From Spirochaetia bacterium (lineage in GTDB: Bacteria; Spirochaetota; Spirochaetia; Treponematales; Treponemataceae): a stretch of 64,000 nucleotides of DNA. A program made the translations under genes and the position numbers. Position 1 is the stretch's first letter. The number at the start of each line of letters is the position of its first letter. Of this stretch, positions 18,151-26,393 are shown in pieces. The notes beneath the pieces were generated by a model. It saw only the letters and a program-made list of their open reading frames with translations, searched no databases and had not been told where the DNA came from. The stretch is taken from contig CAAGIR010000162.1 in assembly GCA_900769975.1 (NCBI GenBank), positions 1-64,000 on the forward strand, read 5' to 3'.

Positions 18151-18354
18151 TTATCCTATAACATCTACGCCACAGCCAGAAATTGCACTGTTAATGGCAT
18201 CTTCGATTGCAGCATCATCATAATCGACTAAAACCTGAGATTTTTCGCAATTTGCAACACAATTTGTAACACCGCCAACAGCACTTACTGCACTTTGAAC
18301 TTTATTTGCTGTGTCATCATCAAACATACCAACTACATAAATTTTCTTCTGCAT
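18151..18354 (-). CDS. Small heavy-metal-associated-like protein lacking the CxxC motif
   Basis: This 67-residue protein has the size and beta-alpha-beta-beta-alpha-beta pattern of copper-chaperone (HMA) domains, including the G-M at the metal loop. The loop reads G-M-F-D-D-D-T-A, with no M-x-C-x-x-C. Three Cys occur elsewhere (T-N-C-V-A-N-C and S-G-C-G). A GGAG ribosome site precedes the ATG in an AT-rich promoter region. It is the first gene of a three-gene operon ending in the Cys-rich membrane protein. A metal role is possible but not shown. Confidence 0.65.
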   Translation of the reverse strand: MQKKIYVVGMFDDDTANKVQSAVSAVGGVTNCVANCEKSQVLVDYDDAAIEDAINSAISGCGVDVIG

Positions 18355-18502
18355 TAAAAGGCTCCATATTATATAATATCATCTATATAATTTAAACAAT
18401 TTTCAAAAAAAAACATTACTTATCTGAAAACTGCCAAAACAAAAAAAAACATCATTTTTATTACAATTTATAATATCATAGTTTTAATTATTATTCAAAT
18501 AA

Positions 18503-19246
18503 TTATTTTTTTATTTCTACTTTCTGTATGCCATAAGAATAAGGTGCGACGGAATATGGTTCAAAATAAACAGTGACTACATTATTATTTACCGTAAAAA
18601 TTTCAAAATTCCCTGCCTGTGGAAAAGTTCCTTCGTTCAACATTGCGTACATTTCATTTTCATCTGTCGGCGTAGTTATATATTTGTTGTTTTTTATCAG
18701 TATATCAGTAAGTTTTGTCCTGCATATTTTTGCTATGGAATCATAAGATAATGGTAAAACATCTGTTATAGCTAAAAATTTCTGTTTTTCCACATCATAA
18801 TTAAATGTCTGGAGCATTGTATTTCCATGAGCTCCTCCGCTATAAACATAATTTGTTAATAAAACACTTATGATATTATTTGACTTCAAAACTTGCGATT
18901 GCAAAATAAATTCGTAAGGGGGGAGTGAAGATTGTGATTCCTTTTTGTTATATTCATTTATTTCGTTCCACGAATTTTCTGCAAAATTTTTAAAATTATT
19001 ATAATTGCTGATAACTGTGTTTTTTATTCTTTTGTTAAGAATCTCGCAATCTGAAAATTCTGGATAACTTATTTTTGTCGTTAAATAATTGTACTGTTCC
19101 TTTATTTCTATAAATTTATGAGAAGTTTTTGTTGTTTTATCCACAGGGGCCGAAGGTTTGTTTTTCTGATTATTTTTTTTTGTTGATACACAAGAAGTCA
19201 GCATTAAAAAAGAAATTGTAATAAAAAGTAAAGTATTTTGTTTCAT
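18503..19246 (-). CDS. Lipoprotein with DUF3298 (RsiV-like) domain
   Basis: This 247-residue protein has a signal ending in M-L-T-S-C (Cys 19), so it is a predicted lipoprotein. The body has the Y-S-G-G-A-H-G-N-T motif and a C-terminal region ending in Y-S-Y-G-I-Q-K-V, typical of the DUF4163/DUF3298 domains found in RsiV-like extracytoplasmic proteins. A GGAGGATAAC ribosome site is present. There is no sigma-factor gene beside it, so an anti-sigma role is not supported here. Confidence 0.8.
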   Translation of the reverse strand: MKQNTLLFITISFLMLTSCVSTKKNNQKNKPSAPVDKTTKTSHKFIEIKEQYNYLTTKISYPEFSDCEILNKRIKNTVISNYNNFKNFAENSWNEINEYNKKESQSSLPPYEFILQSQVLKSNNIISVLLTNYVYSGGAHGNTMLQTFNYDVEKQKFLAITDVLPLSYDSIAKICRTKLTDILIKNNKYITTPTDENEMYAMLNEGTFPQAGNFEIFTVNNNVVTVYFEPYSVAPYSYGIQKVEIKK

Positions 19247-19280
19247 TGTTATCCTCCATATTTTTTACTTTCAACTGAGA

Positions 19281-20321
19281 CTAATTCATATTTGTTTTTC
19301 CCAGTTGACCGCATGCTCCGCCTATTTTTTGTCCTCGTTTTTTTCTTAAAGTAACGTTTAGTCCTGCATTTTTTAAATAATCTGTAAAATATTTTACTTC
19401 TGAACTTCCAGTAGATTCAAAAGGCAGAATTTCTACCTCGTTCCAGGGAATTAAATTAATATTTACATCAAGATTTTTTGCAAAATTAAGCATGTTTTTT
19501 GCACTCTGTTCGTCTGTATTTTTATTGTGCAATAGTGCCGCTTCAAGAGTTACTCTTTTTCCCGATTTTTTTGCATAATAATCTATGGCTTTTTTTAATT
19601 CTTGCAGGGAATTTTCAGAAGAATTGCTCACCGGCATGAGTTGTTTTCGCAGCTCTTCATTTGCCGTTGTAAGTGAAACTGCAAGCCTGATATGCGGTCC
19701 GTTATCTGCCAGATCATAAATGCCTTTTACAATTCCACATGTTGAAAGCGTAATTCTTTTTGAAGAAAGAGAACGACCATCTTTATTACAAAGAATTGCT
19801 ATGGCTTTTCTGATAGAATTGAGGTTTTGCATTGGTTCGCCCATTCCCATAAAAACAATGTTATCAAGTTTGCCACAAATGTTTTCCAAAAATAAAAACT
19901 GTTCAACAATTTCGTTCGGTTGCAAATTTCTTGATAATCCCAAAGTTCCGGTCATACAGAAAGCACATTTCATAGCACAACCAGCCTGACAAGACACACA
20001 TGCCGTTTTCCTGTTTTCTTTATCTGTAAGCAAAACTGTTTCAACTATGTTTTTATCAAAGAGTTCAATCTGCAATTTTATTGTTCCGTCTGGATCTTTT
20101 AAAACATTTATTACTTTTGAAGAACGCAGTGCAGAGGTCTGTTCGAGATGATTTCTTAATTCTGAGGACAAATTTGTCATTTGTGCAAAAGTTTCTGCTC
20201 CTTTTCCAATCCATTGAAATATCTGTTTTCCTCTAAACTTTTGCTCTAACCCAAGGCTTTCGGTTATTTCGTCTGGTAATAGTCCAGTCAGAACGATTTT
20301 ATCTGCATTAGTTTTGTCCAT
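19281..20321 (-). CDS. rlmN: 23S rRNA (adenine2503-C2) / tRNA methyltransferase RlmN
   Basis: This 346-residue radical-SAM enzyme methylates C2 of A2503 in 23S rRNA, and A37 of some tRNAs in bacteria where this is known. The [4Fe-4S] ligands are C115, C119 and C122 (C-A-M-K-C-A-F-C). The methyl-carrying Cys lies near the C-terminus in G-G-A-C-G-Q-L. The length is normal. Its start overlaps the end of the upstream TPR gene by 14 nt, so the two are cotranscribed. Confidence 0.95.
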   Translation of the reverse strand: MDKTNADKIVLTGLLPDEITESLGLEQKFRGKQIFQWIGKGAETFAQMTNLSSELRNHLEQTSALRSSKVINVLKDPDGTIKLQIELFDKNIVETVLLTDKENRKTACVSCQAGCAMKCAFCMTGTLGLSRNLQPNEIVEQFLFLENICGKLDNIVFMGMGEPMQNLNSIRKAIAILCNKDGRSLSSKRITLSTCGIVKGIYDLADNGPHIRLAVSLTTANEELRKQLMPVSNSSENSLQELKKAIDYYAKKSGKRVTLEAALLHNKNTDEQSAKNMLNFAKNLDVNINLIPWNEVEILPFESTGSSEVKYFTDYLKNAGLNVTLRKKRGQKIGGACGQLGKTNMN

Positions 20322-21510
20322 TTTTTATTTTTCCAAGTGCATTTTTTGCAGTTAAATTTCGTGGCTCAAATTTAAGAAAATCTGTTAATATTTTTTCAGC
20401 TTTATCTTTCTGGTTCGATTCAACATAACAATTTGCCAAATCAATGTATAAGCGAAGGTTTTTCCTGTCATTTTCTATTAATTTTTGGAACATTTCAATT
20501 GCTTCTTCAATTTTTCCTTCTAGTTTACAAATGAGTGCAAGCCCAATCGATGCATAAATATCCGAATCAATTTCCAGTGCTTTATTATAATAAGATTTCG
20601 CAACTTCAAGGTGACCAAGTGTTCTGTAAGCATCGCCAGCACGTGTAAGGATGACTTTATTGTTAGGTTCGATCTCAAGAATTTTATTCCAGTAAATTAT
20701 TGATTTTTCAGGATCATTTAATCCTCTGTAACAATCGGCTAATCCATAAAGTGCATAAAAATTTTTAGGTTCGCGCTCCAATGCCATCAGAAAATAAGCA
20801 GTTCCCTGATCAAAAGTTTTAATTTTTCTGTGACAATTGCCAATAGAAGTCAGCACACGTATATCAACAGTATCTTTTGAATTTAATTCTAGAATTCTAG
20901 TCAGATAATAAAGTGCTTCTTTATATTCTTTAAAATCAAAATTTAAATGACCTAATCCAATAAGTGCATAAGCATTGTCTGGTTCAATTTCCAATACTTT
21001 TTGATAAAATTCTTTTGACTTTTTAAAATCATGATTTTTTCTATACGCATCTGCAACTCTTGTTATTACTGTAATGTTATTTTCATCATAAGTCAGATAT
21101 TTTTGCCATATATCGATTGCTTTTTTAAATTGATTCATGGCTTTATAACAGTCAGCAAGACCAAAAAGTGCATAATTATTTGAAGGATAACTTTCCAGAC
21201 AGCGGTTATAATATTGTATTGCCTTTGTGATATTATTTTTTTTACGCATTATATCACCCAGACCAACAAGTGCATAATTGTTATTTTCGTCTACATTTAA
21301 AATTGCTTCGAAAGATTGTTCAGCTTCATCAAAATTTTCTTCTTTCATAAGCTGATATCCACGTTTAGACATTTCTGCAATTTTTTTATCTTTTTCATCT
21401 GATAAATCTAGTTGTGATAGATTTTGAATTACTTCATCAACTATATTTTCGTTAAAAATTGAATCTTGTATAGATTCGTTTGAGTCTTTTTGAGAAATCT
21501 CATTTTCCAT
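20308..21510 (-). CDS. Tetratricopeptide repeat protein
   Basis: This protein of about 400 residues is built almost wholly of TPR units from residue 45 on, about ten copies with the Y-A-L-x-G-L-A/G-D signature recurring. The first 40 residues are acidic and probably disordered. The start is placed at the ATG at 21510 because GGAG lies 6 nt upstream. The frame could also open at a TTG 12 nt earlier. There is no signal peptide, so it is probably a cytoplasmic scaffold. Its partner is unknown, but it is linked to rlmN and to the small protein upstream. Confidence 0.82.
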   Translation of the reverse strand: MENEISQKDSNESIQDSIFNENIVDEVIQNLSQLDLSDEKDKKIAEMSKRGYQLMKEENFDEAEQSFEAILNVDENNNYALVGLGDIMRKKNNITKAIQYYNRCLESYPSNNYALFGLADCYKAMNQFKKAIDIWQKYLTYDENNITVITRVADAYRKNHDFKKSKEFYQKVLEIEPDNAYALIGLGHLNFDFKEYKEALYYLTRILELNSKDTVDIRVLTSIGNCHRKIKTFDQGTAYFLMALEREPKNFYALYGLADCYRGLNDPEKSIIYWNKILEIEPNNKVILTRAGDAYRTLGHLEVAKSYYNKALEIDSDIYASIGLALICKLEGKIEEAIEMFQKLIENDRKNLRLYIDLANCYVESNQKDKAEKILTDFLKFEPRNLTAKNALGKIKNGQN

Positions 21511-21557
21511 TTTTAGCTCCAATGCTATTTTTAATTGTTTTTTAAATATTTTTTAAA

Positions 21558-21914
21558 TTATTCATTTTTAAGTAAAGAAGATATAACTTTCGCAATATTT
21601 TCATATATAGGTTCTGAATCACGTTTGTTGTGGGCAAGTATATATGATTTTAAAGCTTTTAAACTTTGTTTTTGATTCATGTAATAATCGCCAACACGTG
21701 TAAGTCCGTCTGAATATCCAGTTGTGATATAAATTCTTCTGGCATCTTCTATGTTACCGTTATTAAACATAATATTTGCTTTTCTGTTTAATATAACTTT
21801 TTGTTCAGAAGTTAATCCTTTTACGGGGTTATCAGTAACTTTTATAAAACCTTCAAGTATCTTTTTTTCTTCTAAAGAGGCTTTAAAATTTTCTTCTATA
21901 TTTTTTCTATTCAT
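21558..21914 (-). CDS. Hypothetical protein of about 118 residues
   Basis: A short, mostly alpha-helical protein with AGAGG 7 nt before the ATG at 21914. Residues about 50-110 (N-G-N-I-E-D-A-R-R-I-Y, followed by Y-M-N-Q-K-Q-S-L-K-A-L-K-S-Y) look like one or two degenerate TPR-like helical pairs, in keeping with the TPR gene 47 nt downstream. I do not recognise a named family. It is probably part of the rlmN operon. Confidence 0.7.
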   Translation of the reverse strand: MNRKNIEENFKASLEEKKILEGFIKVTDNPVKGLTSEQKVILNRKANIMFNNGNIEDARRIYITTGYSDGLTRVGDYYMNQKQSLKALKSYILAHNKRDSEPIYENIAKVISSLLKNE

Positions 21915-22047
21915 TAACAAACCTCTGAAAAATCAAAATACATATTTCAATTATAACATAAAATTAGAACTTGTGAAATTAAAAAGCACATAATTTTTTG
22001 TTTTTTGTATATAGTTAGAAGAAATTGTTATGTGTAAATCAGAGAAA

Positions 22048-22593
22048 TTATTCTGAATACGTGTAAAAATCCACAATCGAACGACCGTAAACTCTTTGAT
22101 CAGTTCTTTTTAGATTTCCAATTGTTTCAGGCATAAAATGTTCTTCGGGGCGGTGTACCATTATTGTACCTGTTTTAAGTAAAAGTCCGTTTTTATCTGC
22201 CTGTTCTATAATCTGTTCATGATATTTATAAGGAAAAGGAGGATCAAAAAAAATATAGTCAAATTGGCGCTTGCATCGTTTAATAAAATATTCAACCGGC
22301 ATAAAATGACACTTTATTTTGACACCGCAATCTTTTTCTGTAATTGAAACATTTTCCAAAACAGTGTTGATTTTTATTTTATCTTTTTCACAAAGTTCCA
22401 CATCTTTTGAACCACGAGAAACTGCCTCTATTGCTATTGTGCCGGAACCTGAAAACAAATCAAGCCAAGATTTTCCATTCAAATCACCCAAAATAGAAAA
22501 CACCGATTCACGCATTCTGTCCATTGCAGGTCTTATAATGCCGTCTGGACATTTAATTATTCTTCCTTTTAATGTTCCGCCTGTAATTCTCAT
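22048..22593 (-). CDS. rsmD: 16S rRNA (guanine966-N2)-methyltransferase
   Basis: This 181-residue SAM-dependent methyltransferase modifies G966 of small-subunit rRNA. The opening R-I-T-G-G-T-L-K-G-R is typical of RsmD. Motif I is D-L-F-S-G-S-G-T-I-A-I-E and the catalytic motif IV is F-F-D-P-P-F-P-Y. The length matches the family. It starts 12 nt after the ankyrin gene in the same direction, so they probably share a transcript. Confidence 0.93.
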   Translation of the reverse strand: MRITGGTLKGRIIKCPDGIIRPAMDRMRESVFSILGDLNGKSWLDLFSGSGTIAIEAVSRGSKDVELCEKDKIKINTVLENVSITEKDCGVKIKCHFMPVEYFIKRCKRQFDYIFFDPPFPYKYHEQIIEQADKNGLLLKTGTIMVHRPEEHFMPETIGNLKRTDQRVYGRSIVDFYTYSE

Positions 22594-22605
22594 TTTATAA
22601 GTCCA

Positions 22606-24234
22606 TTATTTTTTATTTAAAAGCCAATAATTACTGTCGTGCTTTAGATTTTTATTATCACAGGCGTAATCATAAGCTGTTTTTCCTTCTGTAGAACGAA
22701 TTGAAGTTATTGCATTATTGTCTATGAGGATTTTTATAATTTTTGTAGAATTACCATATTCTGCCGCATACATCAAAGGAGTTTTACCTTCATAAAATGT
22801 ATTTAATGGAACAGATAATTCCATAAATATTTCTAATTTTGCAATTGAAGTGAATTCAGAAGTATGACTTTCTGACAGCAATAATACAAGCGATTTTAAT
22901 ACATCTTTATCTGTTACATTATAATAAGACAGCAGTTTCTTTATGATTTCTGGATTATTATTATAACAACAGGCAATCATTAAAGCAGAAGTACCGTAAT
23001 TATTTGTTGTTTTTATATCTGCTCCAGCATCAATCAACAAATCAACACAACTTATACTTTCCTGATATCGGACAGCATACATTAAAGCAGTCCATCCGTC
23101 ATTATCTTTCAAATTTACATTTGCTCCAGATTTTAATAATGTAGAAATCTGCCAGTCATTACCGGCTTTTGCAGCTTTCATTAAGAGCGTACGTCCAAAC
23201 GAATCTTTTTCATCCGGATTTTCTACTATTGTTTCAATTTCGTCTTCATTATTCTGAACAGTAACTTCATCAAAAATCATATAATCATTTAAAAACTCTT
23301 TTTCATAATTATTGCTTTTTTTTGTTTTTACTTGTTCCAGCGCTTTTTCCAAAGCTAATTGATTTTTTATGCGTTCTTCTTCTTCTTCCTTTTGAGCTTT
23401 TATTCGTTCAAGTTCTTTTTGTTTTTCTTCCTGAAGCCGCTTTTCTTCTTCAAGTTTCTTCTTTTCTGCTTCAAGTAAGGCAAGACGTTCTTGTTCCGCC
23501 TGTTGTTCTTCAAGTTTCTGTTTTTCTGTTTGAACAGACTCCAAAAGTTGCTGAGTATCTATTCCAGAAAGGTTAGGAGTATCCATCTGAACTAGGACAT
23601 TTATGTCTTCATCCTTTGTAATTTCTGTTTTTACTTCAACAATTTCTATATTTTTTTTACTTGCGTTTTGTTCCTGGATAGCTTCTTTTTGAGTATTTGT
23701 AGTTTCAACAACTCTTTTAAATTTAAAAAAGAACTGGTCGATTTGTCCAAATACATTCTGTTTCGTACTCCACAAATATAAATTCAACGTGTGTTTAACA
23801 TCTTTATTTAGTACAAAAGAAACATTACTGTCAAAAACTTCTTTTTTAATCAGATTTTTAGCAAAAGTTTTTTCTTCATCTGTTATTATTTCACCATTAT
23901 CACCAGTAACTGTAGCTTTTACAGAACCGCCGTCTTTTGTAGCATATCCTTTATAATAAAAGATTACTTTATCACCTGCCTGTGGCAAATCGTTCTGAAC
24001 ATATTTTGAAAAATCAATGCTTACATCAAAAAGTTTATTGTTTTTATTATATGATAAAAAAACTGAATTTTCTGTGTCGCATAAATCAAATTCATATATT
24101 CTCGGATGAACATATTTTATATAAACATCATCTTTATTTTTTTTGGATTTTGCACTTAACTGAGAAACTGAAAGAATTAATATACATATATAAAAAAGGA
24201 TTTTTTTTATTTTCAAGGAAACCTTATTTTTCAT
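22606..24234 (-). CDS. Exported coiled-coil and ankyrin-repeat protein
   Basis: This protein of about 542 residues starts at 24234 with a signal peptide (basic start, hydrophobic 12-27, then L-S-A-K). A beta-rich N-terminal domain (about 30-180) is followed by a long Glu/Gln/Lys-rich coiled coil (about 245-310). Four or five ankyrin repeats end the protein, with motifs such as G-W-T-A-L-M-Y-A and G-K-T-P-L-M-Y-A-A. The combination suggests a periplasmic protein with a stalk and a protein-binding end. No Shine-Dalgarno site is visible. An upstream in-frame ATG at 24288 is less likely. Confidence 0.82.
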   Translation of the reverse strand: MKNKVSLKIKKILFYICILILSVSQLSAKSKKNKDDVYIKYVHPRIYEFDLCDTENSVFLSYNKNNKLFDVSIDFSKYVQNDLPQAGDKVIFYYKGYATKDGGSVKATVTGDNGEIITDEEKTFAKNLIKKEVFDSNVSFVLNKDVKHTLNLYLWSTKQNVFGQIDQFFFKFKRVVETTNTQKEAIQEQNASKKNIEIVEVKTEITKDEDINVLVQMDTPNLSGIDTQQLLESVQTEKQKLEEQQAEQERLALLEAEKKKLEEEKRLQEEKQKELERIKAQKEEEEERIKNQLALEKALEQVKTKKSNNYEKEFLNDYMIFDEVTVQNNEDEIETIVENPDEKDSFGRTLLMKAAKAGNDWQISTLLKSGANVNLKDNDGWTALMYAVRYQESISCVDLLIDAGADIKTTNNYGTSALMIACCYNNNPEIIKKLLSYYNVTDKDVLKSLVLLLSESHTSEFTSIAKLEIFMELSVPLNTFYEGKTPLMYAAEYGNSTKIIKILIDNNAITSIRSTEGKTAYDYACDNKNLKHDSNYWLLNKK

Positions 24235-24276
24235 ACAAAAATTATAATATAATAAGAAAAAACTGACAAGTGTGAA

Positions 24277-24305
24277 TTGACTAAGCAAATAAAATTTAAT
24301 ATATT
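24277..24305 (+). promoter_or_regulatory. Promoter of the rpsF ribosomal protein operon
   Basis: TTGACT (24277-24282), a 17-nt spacer and TATATT (24300-24305) make a near-consensus housekeeping promoter. Transcription would begin near 24312, giving a leader of about 150 nt before rpsF. Confidence 0.75.
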
Positions 24306-24310
24306 AATAG

Positions 24311-24420
24311 AACACCCCTTGGAAATCTTTTTTTGAGATTTTCTTTATCCATAAGGAGGACTTACCGTTTTTGGTAAGGTACAGTCAAAATCGTTGATTT
24401 ACGATTGTTTTTCCTCCAGA
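24311..24420 (+). promoter_or_regulatory. Structured 5' leader of rpsF, candidate S6:S18 autoregulatory RNA
   Basis: GGAGGA (24355-24360) pairs with TCCTCC (24412-24417) and encloses two perfect hairpins, CTTACC/GGTAAG (24361-24378) and AATCGT/ACGATT (24389-24406), forming a three-way junction. A third hairpin, AAATC/GATTT, lies upstream at about 24323-24341. Leaders of rpsF operons in many bacteria bind the S6:S18 pair as feedback control; I infer the same here. The ACCG at 24364-24367 is a possible counterpart of the conserved CCG. Confidence 0.55.
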
Positions 24421-24460
24421 ATAATTTTGTTTATACAAGATTAATATTCAGGAGATACTT

Positions 24461-24742
24461 ATGAAAAAGTATGAACTTATGGCTATTTATCCTCTTGAGG
24501 ATGAAAAAGCTAAAAAAGGTGCAGAAGATTTAAAAAATGCACTTTCAAACTTCGGTGCAGAAATCGAAGAAGAAAAACCTTTCGGTGATCGTGAACTTAC
24601 TTACGAAATCAAAAAACAGAAAAAAGGACGTTTTGTTCTTTACACTTTAAAATGCAATCCTTCAAAACTTGTTGAAATCGAAAAAATATTCAAAATCAAT
24701 ATGAATCTTTTGAAGTATCAGTTTGTAAGAATTGATGAATAA
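24461..24742 (+). CDS. rpsF: 30S ribosomal protein bS6
   Basis: This 93-residue protein has the standard length and the N-terminal M-K-K-Y-E-L-M-A-I-Y-P-L of S6, with a ferredoxin-like fold expected. AGGAGAT precedes the ATG. It heads the classical rpsF-ssb-rpsR-rplI order. In the ribosome it binds with S18 in the platform of the small subunit. Confidence 0.97.
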   Translation: MKKYELMAIYPLEDEKAKKGAEDLKNALSNFGAEIEEEKPFGDRELTYEIKKQKKGRFVLYTLKCNPSKLVEIEKIFKINMNLLKYQFVRIDE

Positions 24743-24832
24743 TAATTTAAAGTTTGTTTTATGAGTTTCATATTACAGACTTTCTATTCTGCGTAAAATT
24801 ACGCTGCCGTTTTGGCAATTTAAGGAGTTTTT

Positions 24833-25312
24833 ATGACAGACTTGAATCATGTTGTTCTTATTGGTCGTCTTACTCAAGATCTAGGTGCTGATGAAAAAAG
24901 CTTTGGTTATACAAGTAATGGCCAGGCTAGAGCTAATGTGAGTATCGCTGTTAATAGAAACAAAAAAAATGGTGAGCAATGGATTGAAGAAGTTAACTAT
25001 TTTAACGTAACAATCTGGGGCAAAACCGCTGAAAACTTAAAACCTTATCTTACAAAGGGAAAACAAGTTTGTATTGAAGGTCACTTAAAACAGGATAGAT
25101 GGGAAAAAGACGGACAGAAACAAAGTCGTGTAACTATTGTTGCAGATAATGTTCAGCTTTTAGGTGGTAGAGGAGAAAGCAGTCAACAATCTGGGGGTGC
25201 TCCTAAATTCCAACCTATTAATAATTCAAATCAGAATCCTGGATATTCAAATTATCAAAGTGAACCTTATGGTGACACTGGAAATGATTTCCCTGAAGAT
25301 ATACCATTCTAA
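24833..25312 (+). CDS. ssb: Single-stranded DNA-binding protein
   Basis: This 159-residue protein has an OB-fold DNA-binding domain (residues 1-112, with N-H-V-V-L-I-G-R-L-T and V-N-Y-F-N-V-T-I-W-G). A Gly/Gln/Asn-rich flexible linker follows, then the acidic tip D-F-P-E-D-I-P-F, which recruits replication and repair proteins. TAAGGAG precedes the ATG. Its place between rpsF and rpsR is conserved in many bacteria. Confidence 0.97.
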   Translation: MTDLNHVVLIGRLTQDLGADEKSFGYTSNGQARANVSIAVNRNKKNGEQWIEEVNYFNVTIWGKTAENLKPYLTKGKQVCIEGHLKQDRWEKDGQKQSRVTIVADNVQLLGGRGESSQQSGGAPKFQPINNSNQNPGYSNYQSEPYGDTGNDFPEDIPF

Positions 25313-25334
25313 TAAGACAAAAGAGGTATGAATT

Positions 25335-25652
25335 ATGTCAGAAGAAAATAAAGAAATGGAAAAACAGGTTCAGGATGCAGTTGTTGATACATCAGCATCA
25401 GAAGGACGTGAAGAAGATCGTGATGCACGTGCAAAAGGCAAAACATATTTCCGTAAAAAGGTTTGTCGTTTCTGTGCTAACAAATCAAAAATCGATTATA
25501 AAGACGCAGACAGCCTTCGTCGTTATATGACAGAACGTGGTAAGATTCTTCCTCGCCGCATGACAGGAACTTGTGCAAAACATCAGCGTGAAGTTGCAAA
25601 AGCAATCAAACGTGCACGTACAATCAGTTTGTTACCATTCGTTGCAGACTAA
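25335..25652 (+). CDS. rpsR: 30S ribosomal protein bS18
   Basis: This 105-residue S18 is longer than usual (about 75) through an acidic N-terminal extension of roughly 30 residues. The zinc-type C-R-F-C pair and the later C-A-K-H are retained, so it is a Cys-containing form. The C-terminal [12 protein letters not shown] is the family signature. An AGAGGT ribosome site is present. Confidence 0.97.
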   Translation: MSEENKEMEKQVQDAVVDTSASEGREEDRDARAKGKTYFRKKVCRFCANKSKIDYKDADSLRRYMTERGKILPRRMTGTCAKHQREVAKAIKRARTISLLPFVAD

Positions 25653-25712
25653 TTTTAATGCTTTCTCATACTCCGAGAAAGCGAAATTTAATTTATAAAG
25701 GAGCTTGAAAAA

Positions 25713-26246
25713 ATGAAAGTTATTCTTAATGTTGATATAAAAACACTTGGTGAAGAAGGTGATGTAAAAAACGTTGCAAATGGTTATGCTCGTAACTTCC
25801 TCTTTCCTAGAAATCTTGCTGTTCCATACAATGAAGCAACAGTTGCAATTTTTGAAGAACGCAAAGCTGAAATTGAAGCACGCAAAGAATTAAAGAGAAA
25901 GAATTCTGCTAGTTTGAAAGAAAAACTTGAATCTACAACACTTGAACTGGTTATGCCAGCTGCTGGAAACGGCAAATTATATGCTGCAGTTACTTCACAT
26001 GTTGTTGCAGATGGACTTGCAAAACTTGGTTTTGAAATTGAACGCAAAAAGATTGAAATTCCAGGTTCTTCAATCAAAACTGTTGGTCACTTTAAAGCTA
26101 CTATTAAACTTTACGAAGCTCAGGTTGCAGAACTTAATGTTTCTGTTGTAGCTCAGTCAGTTGATGGTGAAAATAAAGCTGCTACAGCAAAAGAAAAAAA
26201 AGAAGAAGTTAAAGCTGAAGAAAAAGTAGAAGAAAAAGCTGAATAA
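25713..26246 (+). CDS. rplI: 50S ribosomal protein bL9
   Basis: This 177-residue protein has the L9 N-terminal domain (M-K-V-I-L-N-V-D, then N-G-Y-A-R-N-F-L-F-P), a connecting helix and the C-terminal rRNA-binding domain. A Lys/Glu/Ala-rich tail of about 25 residues (K-E-K-K-E-E-V-K-A-E) extends beyond the usual end near 150. AAAGGAG precedes the ATG. Confidence 0.97.
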   Translation: MKVILNVDIKTLGEEGDVKNVANGYARNFLFPRNLAVPYNEATVAIFEERKAEIEARKELKRKNSASLKEKLESTTLELVMPAAGNGKLYAAVTSHVVADGLAKLGFEIERKKIEIPGSSIKTVGHFKATIKLYEAQVAELNVSVVAQSVDGENKAATAKEKKEEVKAEEKVEEKAE

Positions 26247-26267
26247 TTTTTTCTTTATTAATATAAA

Positions 26268-26301
26268 AGGGACGGTGAAATTGTGCCGTCTCTTTTTTTT
26301 T
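26268..26301 (+). terminator. Intrinsic terminator after rplI
   Basis: AGGGACGG (26268 on) pairs with CCGTCTCT (to about 26293) with one wobble, followed by eight or more T. It separates the ribosomal genes from dnaB, which then probably has its own promoter or depends on read-through. Confidence 0.85.
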
Positions 26302-26393
26302 CTAAAAACGTTTAATTTGCAAGATAATTAATAATAAAATCTGTCATAATAAATATTACAACTAAAGGGATTTAAAAATAAAGGAAGTATCAT

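Noticed and set aside
24311..24420. A tRNA or intrinsic terminator in the rpsF leader
   Set aside because: The fold is a three-way junction without a cloverleaf, anticodon arm or T-run, and lies immediately after a promoter.
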